Positions 25,241 through 34,776 are shown, counted from the stretch's first letter. The stretch: DNA of 64,000 bases from Roseiarcus sp963774195 (GCA_963774195.1 CAVZDY010000004.1:496001-560000); one strand, 5' to 3'. Notes: generated from the letters alone by a model not told the origin. Numbers and translations are program-made.

Positions 25241-26128
25241 TTGACAATCAAAGACTGCTTCGCTTCTTCATCAGCAACAACATCGAAGCAGTGGGGCGGT
25301 GTGCGCCTGCTTTCAAGGACCTTCCGGGGCGTTGCGAGACAGCCCGCGATCGGAAGCGTGCGGAGGAAGCATCGCGAACTCGCGCGGCGCGAACTCGCAA
25401 TGGCCAGTCGATGCATGACGCTTGCGGCGATGTCGGCGGGTCTCGCGCATGAGCTCAAACAGGCGCTGGGCGCGATTGTCGCCAATGCGGAGGCCGCTCT
25501 CCTCTTGCTGTCCAAGGCGCCGCCGGACCTCGACGAAACGTCGGACGCTCTGCGCAGCATCGCTGCCGACGGATACAGGGCCTGCGAAGTGATCCAATCC
25601 GTACGGGGGATGTTCGTCCAAGTCGACCAAGCGACCGCCGCGTTCAACGTCAACGACCTGATCCGAGAGAGCGTCGCACTGGCCCACGGTGAGTTGGACG
25701 CTGCGAAGATCGCTGTTCGGCTCGACCTTGGATCCGAGCTGCCCTCGATCCACGCCCATCGCGTTCAGATGCAGCAAGTCCTATTGAACTTGGTCGCCAA
25801 CGCGATCGAGGCCATGCGGAATGTGGCGGCTCGGACGCGCAAGCTGCAAATCGTCTCGCGCTCGTTGGAAGCCAACGGGATTGAGATCTCGGTAATCGAT
25901 TCGGGGACGGGAATAGCCGTCGACAATAGGGATCGAATTTTCGACCCCTTTTTCACGACGAAGTCCAACGGCATGGGAATGGGCTTGTCCATTTGCCGCT
26001 CGATCATCGAACTTCAAGGCGGGCGTTTGAGCGTGGAGGCCGCCAATCCGTGCGGCTCCATATTCCGAATTGTTCTCCCTCAAGAGAGCCACGAGACGAG
26101 TTCCAGTGAACAAAGCTGGCGGCGATAG
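25241..26128 (+). CDS. Short sensor histidine kinase without a recognisable sensor domain
   Basis: Up to 295 residues from TTG 25241; the true start may be ATG 25400. The kinase core is intact: H-box in AAMSAGLAHELKQALGAIVA (His about residue 70), N-box NLVANAIEAMRNV, G1 VIDSGTGIAVDNRDRIFDPF and G2 GMGMGLSICRSIIELQGGRL. This is the FixL/TodS-like HisKA_HATPase arrangement. The N-terminal 50 residues are Arg-rich and look like non-coding sequence read through; no PAS, GAF or membrane segment is present. It may be 5'-truncated by decay, or the signal domain may lie out of frame upstream. It is divergent from the FixJ-type regulator. Confidence 0.78.
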   Translation: MTIKDCFASSSATTSKQWGGVRLLSRTFRGVARQPAIGSVRRKHRELARRELAMASRCMTLAAMSAGLAHELKQALGAIVANAEAALLLLSKAPPDLDETSDALRSIAADGYRACEVIQSVRGMFVQVDQATAAFNVNDLIRESVALAHGELDAAKIAVRLDLGSELPSIHAHRVQMQQVLLNLVANAIEAMRNVAARTRKLQIVSRSLEANGIEISVIDSGTGIAVDNRDRIFDPFFTTKSNGMGMGLSICRSIIELQGGRLSVEAANPCGSIFRIVLPQESHETSSSEQSWRR

Positions 26129-26244
26129 GATCAGGCCTGAAACGCGAGAACCTTGTTTGTCGAAGGCGCGGTCTCGTCCCTCCCGGCGATGAGAGAATTC
26201 CGCGTGACAGAAGCTGAGCCAATCGCTGCGGGAGGAGAACAGGC

Positions 26245-27303
26245 ATGGCGAACGCGAAATCTGCGTCAGTCGGCGCGATTGATCGCCGATCGTTGCTGCT
26301 TTGCCTCACGACGACTTTCGTTGCCGCGTCATTGGCGCGATATGCGGAGGGGCAGGCTCAGACGGCTGTGGAGCCCCTAGCGTCCTGGAACGAAGGGCCA
26401 GCCAAAGAGGCGATTCGGGATTTCGTTCGCTCCGCAACCGATCCGTCGAGCCGGAGTTTGGTCCAGCCGGAGGACCGCATCGCTACGTTCGATCAGGACG
26501 GCACGCTGTGGGTCGAGCACCCGATGTATACGCAGGCGGTGTTCGCGCTCGATCGGGTGCATGCGTTGGCGCCGCAGCATCCGGAATGGCGAACCAGCGA
26601 GCCACTCAAGACGGTCCTCGCCAATGACATGGCGGCGATCGCGAAATTCTCCGAGCGGGATTGGGCCGAAATCATCTCGCTTACCCACAGCGGCATGAGC
26701 CAGGCGGACTTCCGAGAAATCGTCACAGAGTGGATCGCGACAGCGAAGCATCCACGGTTCAACCGGCTCTATACCGAGCTCGTCTATCAGCCGATGCTCG
26801 AAGTGATGAATTATCTGCGCGCCAACGCGTTCTACACCTATATCGTCACCGGCGGCGGCCAAGATTTTGTGCGGACCTACGCCCAAAGCGTCTACGGCGT
26901 TCAGCCGGAGCAGGTCATCGGTTCCAGTTTAGCGACGAAGTTCGAAACTCTTGAGGGCAAGCAGGAGGTGATGCGGCTGCCCCAGCTCTTCTTAAACGAC
27001 GATCACGCCGGCAAGGTGATCGGCATCGATCTCTTTATTGGCAAGCGGCCTTACGCGGCTTTCGGCAATTCCACCGGCGATCGCGAGATGCTGGAGTGGA
27101 CCGGCGCAGGCAATGGCCCAAGGCTAAAAATGCTGGTTCATCACGACGATGAGCAGCGGGAATATGCCTATGGGCCCGCTGGCGGCTTGCCGGACACTGA
27201 GGTGGGCGTATTCGATCAATCGCTGATGGATGAAGCGAAGTCCCGCGGCTGGACCGTGATCAGTATGAAGAACGACTGGAAACGCATTTTTCCTTTCGAA
27301 TAG
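26245..27303 (+). CDS. Secreted HAD-superfamily phosphatase-like protein
   Basis: 352 residues. The N-terminus (DRRSLLLCLTTTFVAASLAR) is a signal peptide with a weak Tat-like DRRS start, so it probably acts in the periplasm. HAD motif I is FDQDGTLW (nucleophile Asp, near residue 85), motif II is YIVTGGGQDF, and a motif III/IV region is NDDHAGKVIGI with AAFGNSTGDREML. A large helical cap is inserted after motif I. This is the haloacid dehalogenase-like phosphoserine-phosphatase type. A GGAGGAGAACAGGC site precedes ATG 26245. It lies 78 bp before the methanethiol-oxidase gene and may be co-transcribed. The substrate is unknown. Confidence 0.85.
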   Translation: MANAKSASVGAIDRRSLLLCLTTTFVAASLARYAEGQAQTAVEPLASWNEGPAKEAIRDFVRSATDPSSRSLVQPEDRIATFDQDGTLWVEHPMYTQAVFALDRVHALAPQHPEWRTSEPLKTVLANDMAAIAKFSERDWAEIISLTHSGMSQADFREIVTEWIATAKHPRFNRLYTELVYQPMLEVMNYLRANAFYTYIVTGGGQDFVRTYAQSVYGVQPEQVIGSSLATKFETLEGKQEVMRLPQLFLNDDHAGKVIGIDLFIGKRPYAAFGNSTGDREMLEWTGAGNGPRLKMLVHHDDEQREYAYGPAGGLPDTEVGVFDQSLMDEAKSRGWTVISMKNDWKRIFPFE

Positions 27304-27381
27304 TTTCGCGTACAGTAGCGCAGAACCTATGCCGAGCGCGCGAAAGACTGAAGTCTGGCAACACCCTCAGGGAGGAGCGTC

Positions 27382-28785
27382 ATGACTTTGCGGGTCGACC
27401 CGACTTTTTATCCCTCACCGAAACTGGCGATGGAGGGTCCTGGCGAAACGCTCGCCTACATCGTCATGCTCAGTCCGGACTTCTCGCAGCCGGACGGGCT
27501 CGCAGTTGTCGATGTCGATCCCAAGTCGCCCGACTTCGGCAAGATCGTCCATACTGTGATGACGCCCTACAAGGGCGACGAATTCCACCACCACGGCTGG
27601 AACGCCTGCTCTTCGGCGCTGTCGCCCTTGGCCGGCCACGCTTCTCTTGAGCGGCGCTATCTGATCGTTCCAGGGCTCCGATCCTCGCGGATCTACATCA
27701 TCGACGTGAAAGGCGGGCCGACGGCGGCGAAGATCCACAAGATCATCGAACCCGAGGAGGTGTTCGCCAAGACTGGCTATTCCCGCCCGCACACTGTCCA
27801 TTGCGGGCCTGAGGGCATCTATGTCTCGACGCTCGGCGGCGGCGGCAAGGACGGGACCCAGGGCCCTCCCGGCATCTTCATCATGGATTGCCAGACCTTC
27901 GAGGTGATGGGCCGCTACGAGATGGATCATGGTCCCCAGGATAAGCACTACGACTTCTGGTGGAATCTGCCGCGCGACTACATGGTCAGCTCCGAGTGGG
28001 GCCTGCCGCCGCAGTTCGAACATGGGATCGTCCCCGAAGATCTTCTCGCCAACAAATACGGTCACCGCCTGCACTTCTGGAGCCTGAGCCAGCGCAAGCA
28101 CCTGCAAACCATCGACCTCGGCGCAAACCATCAAATGGCGTTGGAAATCCGCCCCGCGCATGACCCGGTCAAGCAATACGGCTTCTGCGGCGTGGTGATC
28201 GACTCCACCAATCTCGAAGGCTCGATCTGGACCTGGTGGCGCGACGGGGATGGCGCATTCCAGGCGAAGAAGACGGCGACCATTCCCCCGCAGGCGGCCA
28301 AGCCAGACGACCTGCCCGATCTTCTCAAGGGCTTCGGCGCGGCGCCGCCGCTCGTCACCGACATCGACCTCAGCCTCGACGACAAATATCTCTATGTCTC
28401 CTGCTGGGGCACAGGCGAACTGATCCAGTACGATGTCAGCGACCCGATGAAGCCGGTAGAAACCGGCAAGATCGAGCTGGGCGGCATCGCCAAGCGGAGT
28501 GCGCATCCGAGCGGCAAGCCCTTCGGCTACGGGCCGCAGATGGTCGAAATCAGCCGCGACGGCAAGCGGGTCTACTTGACCAACTCGCTCTATTCGACCT
28601 GGGACGAGCAGTTCTACCCCGGCGAACGCGGCGGGGCGCTCGTCAAGGCCGACGTCGGCGCGAATGGCGGCCTGACGCTCGACAGCCGCTTCTTCGTCGA
28701 ATTCCCGAGGGGATACCGCCCGCATCAGGTCCGGCTCGACGGCGGCGACTGCTCGACCGACAGTTTCTGCTACCCCTCGGCGTGA
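27382..28785 (+). CDS. mtoX: SBP56-family protein: methanethiol oxidase / selenium-binding protein
   Basis: 467 residues, the full SBP56 length. Bacterial members oxidise methanethiol to formaldehyde, H2S and H2O2, using copper. Conserved stretches include GDEFHHHGWNACSSA (metal-binding His), SRPHTVHCGPEGIYVSTLGG, YDFWWNLPRDYMVSSEWG, HFWSLSQRKHLQTIDLG, DIDLSLDDKYLYVSCWGTGE and RPHQVRLDGGDCSTDSFCYP. The characterised Hyphomicrobium enzyme is periplasmic, but no signal peptide is visible here, so this one may be cytoplasmic. GGGAGGAGCGTC precedes ATG 27382. The expected products, formaldehyde and peroxide, could link it to formate dehydrogenase and catalase (inference). Confidence 0.9.
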   Translation: MTLRVDPTFYPSPKLAMEGPGETLAYIVMLSPDFSQPDGLAVVDVDPKSPDFGKIVHTVMTPYKGDEFHHHGWNACSSALSPLAGHASLERRYLIVPGLRSSRIYIIDVKGGPTAAKIHKIIEPEEVFAKTGYSRPHTVHCGPEGIYVSTLGGGGKDGTQGPPGIFIMDCQTFEVMGRYEMDHGPQDKHYDFWWNLPRDYMVSSEWGLPPQFEHGIVPEDLLANKYGHRLHFWSLSQRKHLQTIDLGANHQMALEIRPAHDPVKQYGFCGVVIDSTNLEGSIWTWWRDGDGAFQAKKTATIPPQAAKPDDLPDLLKGFGAAPPLVTDIDLSLDDKYLYVSCWGTGELIQYDVSDPMKPVETGKIELGGIAKRSAHPSGKPFGYGPQMVEISRDGKRVYLTNSLYSTWDEQFYPGERGGALVKADVGANGGLTLDSRFFVEFPRGYRPHQVRLDGGDCSTDSFCYPSA

Positions 28786-28789
28786 GGCG

Positions 28790-29432
28790 ATGTCCGGCTT
28801 TTCCACCACGGCAGGCCTGTGGCTGGCGGTGATCGCCAGCGGCGTCTACCATGGCGTAAATCCCGGCATGGGCTGGCCGCTGGCCGTGTCGGCCGCCTTG
28901 ATGGAGCGCCGCGCCACCGCGCTGCCGGCTGCGCTGGCCGCACTGTCGCTAGGCCATCTCGTCGCCATGGTGACGATCCTGCTGCCCTTCGCGCTGGTGG
29001 CGGTGCTGGCCCAGCGGCAGACCGAAATTCGCGTCGGGGCTGGTTTGATCGTCGTCGCGCTCGGCGCCTTTCTGCTGCTCAATCGCCGCCACCCGAGATT
29101 CCTTGCGCGGATCCCGCCGTCGCGACTTGCGCTCTGGTCCTTTCTCGTCGCGCTCGCGCACGGCGCCGGGATGATGCTCCTGCCGATCTATCTCGGCCTC
29201 TGCGGACTCGGGGGCTTCGGCGCCGGGCTCCGCGCGAGCGCGGCCCTCTTAGTCGGCGTGGCGGCGGTGCACACCGCAGCAATGTTGATTGCAGGCGGCG
29301 CCGTCGCCGTCGGCGTCTATTGGTGGCTGGGGCTGAGAGTTCCTGCCGAAGATCTGGCTGAACCTCGATGTGCTCTGGGCGCTCAGCCTGATGCTGGTCG
29401 GGGCGATCGGCGTCGTCGCCGCGCTGGAGTGA
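28790..29432 (+). pseudogene. Frameshifted six-helix membrane protein next to mtoX
   Basis: The gene starts at ATG 28790, 4 nt after the mtoX stop. Residues 1-182 form about five or six membrane helices (LWLAVIASGVYHGVNPGMGW, LAALSLGHLVAMVTILLPFA, and so on, with a conserved YHGxNPGMGWPLAV start). At 29335-29341 the frame changes: with one base skipped (a G in CTGAGAGTTCCTG) the protein continues FLPKIWLNLDVLWALSLMLV and ends naturally at TGA 29430-29432; otherwise it turns into Arg-rich nonsense up to 29590. The proper product would be about 213 residues. Real mutation or sequencing error cannot be told apart here. It probably acts with the SBP56 protein. Function unknown. Confidence 0.7.
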
Positions 29433-29462
29433 GCAGCGACCGCGGGGGAGGACCGCTGCCGG

Positions 29463-29490
29463 ACCCTTCTCCCCTTGCGGGAGGAGGAAG
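29463..29490. repeat. Partial CTTCTCCCC-type intergenic repeat
   Basis: ACCCTTCTCCCCTTGCGGGAGGAG is one arm-and-loop of the widespread repeat whose fuller copy is at 60822-60930. It lies between the membrane-protein gene and the end of pepN. Confidence 0.5.
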
Positions 29491-29519
29491 TCGACGGCGC
29501 CGCATCGATCATTCGCTCT

Positions 29520-32174
29520 CTAAGCCAACGAACGCGTCACGATATCGCGCACGTCGGCCGACAGCTTCGGCTGCGCGACGATCCTCCTGAGCGCCTGCTC
29601 CGCCTTCGCCTGACGGGTTGGCTCGAGCGAGCGCCAGGAGCGCAGCGCGGTCAGAAGGCGGGCGGCGATCTGCGGATTGTTCGGATCGAGCGCCAACACC
29701 ATGTCGGCGAGGAATTCGAACCCGGCGCCGTCGGCGCGGTTGAACTGGGTCGCATTGCCGGTGAAGCCGCCGACCAGAGCGCGCACCCGGTTGGGGTTGC
29801 TGAGCGAGAAGGCATGGTGCTGCATCAGCCGGCGCACCCGCTCCAGCGTTTGCTCCTCAGGAATGTGCGCCTGCAAGGCGAACCACTTGTCGAGAATGAG
29901 CGGCTCGGCGGCGAAACGGCGCTCGAACGCTTCGAGGGCGCGCTCGCGCGCGGCGTCCGGAATCGTCACGATCGACGCCAGCGCGCCGAGCCGCGCGGTC
30001 ATATTGTCGGCCTCGGCGAATTGGCGATGGGCGCGAGCGCCGCCCTCGACGGCGTCGCCGGCGACGAACATCGCCAGCACGCCATTGCGCAAGGCCCGGC
30101 GGCCGGCGCCGGCCGCATCGGGGGTGAAGGGGCCGACGCCCGCCATCGCGTCATAGATGGCGGTCAGCTCGGCGGCGTGCGCGCGGCCGAGCGCGCCGCG
30201 CAATCCGTCGCGGGCGCGGAAGATCGCGTCTGGGTCGACGTTGGAGGACATCTCGCGGGCGATGTCCGCTTCGCTCGGCAAGGCGAGCGCGAAAGCCGCG
30301 AACGCAGGATCGATGCGACCGCTCAGCGCATCCTTCGCCACCGATCCATAGGCCTCGATGAAGGCCGCATCATCCGGCGCCTCGCCCTCGGAGCGGATCG
30401 CGGCGACGCTCCGCAGCAGCAGCCGCGTCGCCAGCGTCTGCAGCGCCTGCCAGCGATTGAAGCTGTCTCGATCATGCTTGAGCAGCGCGATGAGATCGGC
30501 TTCGCCGAAGTCGTCATCGACCCGCACCGGCGCCGAAAAGCCGCGCAGGAACGACAGCGCCGGCCGGCGCGGGACGCCGGTGAACTCCAGGGTCCGGCGC
30601 AGCCCTTCCAGCGCGAAGACGCCCGAACGCAACTCGGCCTCGCTCGCATCCGCCGAGGCAAGCCCAATCTCGCCGCCCTGCGGGTCGATGAGGCCGAGCG
30701 CGACCGGCATCGTCATCGGCAATTTGGTCGGCTGGCCCGGGGTCGGCGCGAGCGATTGACCGATCTCGACGCGGAAGGTCTCGCGCGATGGATCATGCGC
30801 GGTGCGCACCGTCAGCAGCGGCGTGCCGGCCTGGGCGTACCAGAGCTTGAATTGTTCGAGGTCGCGGCTCGACGCCTCGGCGAAGCAGCCGAGGAAGTCC
30901 TCTACCGTCGCCGCCGTGCCGTCGTAGCGCGAGAAATAGAGGTCCATGCCCGCGCGAAACGCCTGCGCGCCGATCAGCAGGCGGAGCATCCGGATCACTT
31001 CGGCGCCCTTCTGGTAGACCGTCGCCGTGTAGAAGTTGTTGATCTCGTGGTAGACGACCGGGCGGACCGGATGCGCCAGCGGGCCGGCGTCCTCGGGAAA
31101 CTGCGACGCCTTGAGGCCGCGCACGTCGGCGATGCGCTTGACCGGCGCCGAGCGCTGATCGCCGGAGAACTCCTGGTCGCGGAAGACGGTGAGCCCTTCC
31201 TTAAGGCAGAGCTGGAACCAATCGCGGCAGGTGATCCGATTGCCGGTCCAGTTGTGGAAATATTCGTGTGCGATGACGCCCTCGATGCCGGCGTAATCGT
31301 CGTCCGTCGCAGTCTCGGGCGAGGCGAGCACATATTTGTCGTTGAAGACGTTGAGGCCCTTGTTCTCCATCGCCCCCATGTTGAAGTCGGAGACGGCGAC
31401 GATGTTGAAGCAGTCGAGGTCGTATTCGCGACCGAAGGCGCGCTCGTCCCACGCCATGGAGCGCTTCAGCGAATCCATCGCATAGGCCGCGCGCCCTTCC
31501 CGGCCGCGCTCGACATAGACGCCGAGGGCGACGCGCCGGCCGGACATAGTGACGAATTCGTCGCTGATCTCAGCGAGGTCGCCGGCGACGAGCGCGAAGA
31601 GGTAGCTCGGCTTCTTGAACGGATCGTTCCAGATCGCCCAATGGCGCCCATCGGCGCTTTCGCCCGCGCTCTCGAGATTGCCGTTGGCGAGCAGCACAGG
31701 CGCTTCCGCCTTGTCCGCCTCCATGCGCACGCGATAGGTCGCGAGCACATCAGGCCGATCGAGGAAATAGGTGATGCGGCGAAAGCCCTCCGCCTCGCAT
31801 TGGGTGCAATAGGCCGAGCCCGAGCGATAGAGCCCCATCAGCTTGGTGTTGCCGGCGGGCTCCAGCCGCGTGTCGATGCGCAGCTGAAAAGGCCGGCGCG
31901 GCGGATCGAGCAGAGTGAAGGAGGACGGCGTCGCCTCGTAGGCGGGCGCCGCAAGCGGCGCATTATCGAGACTGGCGTCCACAAGATTGAGATCGTCGCC
32001 ATCGAGGACGAGCGGAACGTCTTGCCGGCCTTGCGGATTGGGACGGATTTGCAGCGTGGCGACGACGCGCGTCGCGCGCGGATCGAGCGAGACGTCGAGC
32101 TCGACCGTGTCGATCAGGAAATCGGGAACGCGGTAGTCCTCCAGCCGCACGGGCTGTCCAGTCGCAGTGCGCAT
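29520..32174 (-). CDS. pepN: Aminopeptidase N (M1 family)
   Basis: 884 residues, the usual length for proteobacterial PepN. A zinc metallo-aminopeptidase with broad specificity, cytoplasmic, without signal peptide. The exopeptidase motif GAMEN is at residues 267-271 and the zinc motif HEYFHNWTGNRITCRDWFQL starts at His303, with the third ligand Glu in LKEGLTVFRDQEFSGD. N-terminal beta domain, catalytic domain, small beta domain (about 440-540) and a C-terminal helical superhelix are present. The minus-strand gene starts 70-80 bp upstream of the end of murI and may share its transcript. Confidence 0.96.
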   Translation of the reverse strand: MRTATGQPVRLEDYRVPDFLIDTVELDVSLDPRATRVVATLQIRPNPQGRQDVPLVLDGDDLNLVDASLDNAPLAAPAYEATPSSFTLLDPPRRPFQLRIDTRLEPAGNTKLMGLYRSGSAYCTQCEAEGFRRITYFLDRPDVLATYRVRMEADKAEAPVLLANGNLESAGESADGRHWAIWNDPFKKPSYLFALVAGDLAEISDEFVTMSGRRVALGVYVERGREGRAAYAMDSLKRSMAWDERAFGREYDLDCFNIVAVSDFNMGAMENKGLNVFNDKYVLASPETATDDDYAGIEGVIAHEYFHNWTGNRITCRDWFQLCLKEGLTVFRDQEFSGDQRSAPVKRIADVRGLKASQFPEDAGPLAHPVRPVVYHEINNFYTATVYQKGAEVIRMLRLLIGAQAFRAGMDLYFSRYDGTAATVEDFLGCFAEASSRDLEQFKLWYAQAGTPLLTVRTAHDPSRETFRVEIGQSLAPTPGQPTKLPMTMPVALGLIDPQGGEIGLASADASEAELRSGVFALEGLRRTLEFTGVPRRPALSFLRGFSAPVRVDDDFGEADLIALLKHDRDSFNRWQALQTLATRLLLRSVAAIRSEGEAPDDAAFIEAYGSVAKDALSGRIDPAFAAFALALPSEADIAREMSSNVDPDAIFRARDGLRGALGRAHAAELTAIYDAMAGVGPFTPDAAGAGRRALRNGVLAMFVAGDAVEGGARAHRQFAEADNMTARLGALASIVTIPDAARERALEAFERRFAAEPLILDKWFALQAHIPEEQTLERVRRLMQHHAFSLSNPNRVRALVGGFTGNATQFNRADGAGFEFLADMVLALDPNNPQIAARLLTALRSWRSLEPTRQAKAEQALRRIVAQPKLSADVRDIVTRSLA

Positions 32175-32259
32175 TGAGGCTGCCTTTCGATCGTTACGGC
32201 GAAGAGCGAAAAAGCGCCGACACGGACTTTCGCCGCGCGTCCCCCTTTAGGGGCCGCAT

Positions 32260-33096
32260 TCATCCGGTCGCCGCGCGCGTCTCAGCCGAGGTAACCGTCA
32301 GACCGTTTCGGCGCAAGGCCTTTTGCAGGGCGAGCGAGGGCATGCGCCCGCTGGTGAAGATGGCGGGCGCCGCCGCTTGCGGATCGCGCGCTGGGCCGCA
32401 CGGGCCGAGCAGCGCATCGACGCGGCGGGCGATCGCCGGCGCCGGATCGACGAAGGCGACGGGCCACGGCGCGAGCCGGCGCAAGCGCTCGATCAGCAGC
32501 GGAAAATGGGTGCAGGCGAGCACCACCTGATCGGTGCGCCGCCCTTCGCGCTCGACGAAGCAAGGCGCAATCTCGCGCGCGATCTCCGCATCCTCCACCG
32601 CCTCGCCGCGCAGCGCCAGCTCCGCCAGCTCGGCGAGGCGCGGCGCCCCGACCAGGGTCACGTCGCAATCGGCAGCGAAATCGCGCACCAGCGCGCGCGT
32701 GTAGTCGCGCGCGACCGTGCCCGGCGTCGCCAGAACGCTGACGAGGCGCGAGCGCGAGGCCTCCGCCGCCGGCTTGACCGCCGGCACTGTGCCGACGAAC
32801 GGCAGATCGGGAAATGCCGTGCGCAGCGGCGGCAACACCAAAGTCGAGGCGGTGTTGCAGGCGATGACCGCCAAATCGGGGTCATAACGCGCGATGAACT
32901 CGGACATCACCGCTTCGACCCGCTCGACGAGCGCCGCCTCGCTGAGCGCGCCATAGGGGAAGAAAGCGTCGTCGGCGGCGTAGGTCAATTCGGCGTCGGG
33001 CCGCGTGTGTTTCACCGCCGCAAAGACGGTGAGCCCGCCTAAACCGGAATCGAAAACGAGAACCCTGGGCGCGCGGGGCCTATTTTGCACCGTCAT
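32260..33096 (-). CDS. murI: Glutamate racemase
   Basis: 278 residues from ATG 33096 (a TTG at 33105 is a poorer start). It supplies D-glutamate for peptidoglycan. The two catalytic cysteines are seen in VIACNTASTLVLPPLR and VVLACTHFPLLIERL, and the N-terminal LVFDSGLGGLTV and PYGALSE motifs are canonical. ATG 33096 overlaps the stop of the upstream gene (33093-33095), so the two are translationally coupled. The C-terminal 20 residues are somewhat long and Arg/Ala-rich. Confidence 0.95.
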   Translation of the reverse strand: MTVQNRPRAPRVLVFDSGLGGLTVFAAVKHTRPDAELTYAADDAFFPYGALSEAALVERVEAVMSEFIARYDPDLAVIACNTASTLVLPPLRTAFPDLPFVGTVPAVKPAAEASRSRLVSVLATPGTVARDYTRALVRDFAADCDVTLVGAPRLAELAELALRGEAVEDAEIAREIAPCFVEREGRRTDQVVLACTHFPLLIERLRRLAPWPVAFVDPAPAIARRVDALLGPCGPARDPQAAAPAIFTSGRMPSLALQKALRRNGLTVTSAETRAATG

Positions 33097-34643
33097 GGCC
33101 TGCAAGCGACCTCGACAATGGCGGCGCGCTTCTCGCGCGCGATGTCGCCCGCCCCCAGTTCCGGTCCATCGGCGCGCGAAACGGGCGATGTTCCGAGGAA
33201 GCGCGAAATGACGTCCGACGCGATCATGGGATGCGGCTCGGCAAGCGCCACCCCAGCAACCCGTGGCGGCTCGCTGCGGATCGGCGCGACGAGCGCCGCA
33301 AGCCCGCCCCTGCGGTCGAAAACGGGGGCGCCCGTCCCATGCTTGGTCAGGGCCGCGACAACCATTTGCGCTCCCTCGCCGCCCGACAGGATCGCCGCGC
33401 TTGCTTCGAGCTTCGGTTTGCCAGGCGAGCCGTCCGACCGCTCTGCGCCCTCGGAGAGGCTAAGGGCGACGAGTTCGCCCGCAGCGGCGCCGATGCGCGG
33501 CGGCGTCCCGGCCGGGCTGAAATCGCCAGCAAGCAGCGCGAGGCCGCTCGCCGCGTCGGCGCGCACAATCTTGGCCGGCTTGCCGTCGACGGTCGCGTTG
33601 ACGCATTCGGCCGCCGCCATCGCGGTCAGCGCCTGGCCGGGGGCGACGACTAGCCCGGTCGCCAGCGTTGCCGGCGCAGGCGTCGGCGCAGCGGCATCGG
33701 CCGGCTGGCTCGGCGTGGGCGTCGCCAGCGGGGTGGCCGGCTGGCTCGGCGGGTTCGAGGCTGCGACGTCACTGGCTGGCGCCTGCTTGGCGATGTCGCG
33801 CCAGGTGATGGCGGACGCCGCGGCGCGGGCCGCCGCGTCGAGACTGGTCGACGAAACGGCGAAGGGTTCGAAGGAATTGGCGACCGCCAGCGCAACCTTG
33901 TCGAGGTCGTCCGACTGGTCCTTGGGATAGGAGAAGGTGAAGCCGCGCAGCGCGGGCCCCTCCGCCCAGTCGGGCGGCGATTTGGCGAAGCGCGTGTAGA
34001 ACTTCCGCGCGCCGTCTTCCCCGGCGACGACGAAGAAGTCGTCGGCCTTGATGGCTTTGTAGGTCACCTTGCGTCCGTTGCTGTCGGCGATCAGCTTGGC
34101 GTAGAGCGAGGCGAGGGTCGGCTCATCCCCCTGGCGCGCCTGAAAGGCGAGCGCCACCGAGCCGTCCGGCGCCTCGATCGTCGCGTCGCCGCCGACCATG
34201 GCGATTTTGGTCAGGATTTTCAACGGCGCGCCGATCCGCACCCCCGAACGCCGCTCATCGATGACCTCGAAACCGACCGCCGCGCGCGCTCTACGGGCAG
34301 CCGCCTTCAGCGCGGCCAGTTGCGGCGCGGAGACCACGCCGTCGGTCGGAGCGGACTGGCTCGCTTGAAACTTGAGAATCGAGTCGCGCGTACGTTTGCC
34401 CCAGGCGCCATCGACCACGCCGCTGTAAAGGGCGAGCCAGCCGAGGCCATCCTGCACCGCTTTGCGATCGGCCTCAGGCAATGCGAGGAAAGCCGCTTTC
34501 TGTGCATCGGCCTGGGGGTCGGCGCTGGCCGCCGCGCTGACGCTCTCCGCCAGAGCCTGAACCGGGACGAGCGCGCAAGACGCGAGCAGGCTCGCCCAGA
34601 CGCCGAGCGCGGCGCCGCCCCATTCTCGACAATTTCTTGCCAT
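33093..34643 (-). CDS. Exported peptidoglycan-binding protein with degenerate trypsin-like domain
   Basis: 516 residues from ATG 34643 (GGGGAGCGGGGC upstream); longer frames to 34778 reach into the promoter. A signal peptide (ALGVWASLLASCALVPVQAL) is followed by a PG_binding_1-type domain at about 60-110 (ALYSGVVDGAWGKRTRDSIL, KFQASQSAPTDGVVSAPQLA). A middle domain with FFVVAGEDGARKFYTRF follows, then a Pro/Ala/Thr linker (SQPATPLATPTPSQPADAAA). The C-terminal domain (about 350-515) has trypsin-fold features, but the Ser motif is GTGAPVFD instead of GNSGGP, and no catalytic His is visible. It overlaps murI and is divergent from the alpha-2-macroglobulin gene: all three relate to the cell wall or periplasm. 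Confidence 0.8.
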   Translation of the reverse strand: MARNCREWGGAALGVWASLLASCALVPVQALAESVSAAASADPQADAQKAAFLALPEADRKAVQDGLGWLALYSGVVDGAWGKRTRDSILKFQASQSAPTDGVVSAPQLAALKAAARRARAAVGFEVIDERRSGVRIGAPLKILTKIAMVGGDATIEAPDGSVALAFQARQGDEPTLASLYAKLIADSNGRKVTYKAIKADDFFVVAGEDGARKFYTRFAKSPPDWAEGPALRGFTFSYPKDQSDDLDKVALAVANSFEPFAVSSTSLDAAARAAASAITWRDIAKQAPASDVAASNPPSQPATPLATPTPSQPADAAAPTPAPATLATGLVVAPGQALTAMAAAECVNATVDGKPAKIVRADAASGLALLAGDFSPAGTPPRIGAAAGELVALSLSEGAERSDGSPGKPKLEASAAILSGGEGAQMVVAALTKHGTGAPVFDRRGGLAALVAPIRSEPPRVAGVALAEPHPMIASDVISRFLGTSPVSRADGPELGAGDIAREKRAAIVEVACRP

Positions 34644-34776
34644 GCCCCGCTCCCCGCTTCGGCGCGGCATGCTAGCATCGCAAATTCCGTAAGAACACCG
34701 TCGTCGAACGTTCTTACCGTCTAGCGCGAGAAAGCGGCCGGCCGAACCGGCATCGAAGGGAAACGAGGGTCGAGCC

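Noticed and set aside
29475..32177. 900-codon open frame antisense to pepN
   Set aside because: It mirrors pepN, an intact enzyme with all motifs; the antisense translation has no domain signature.
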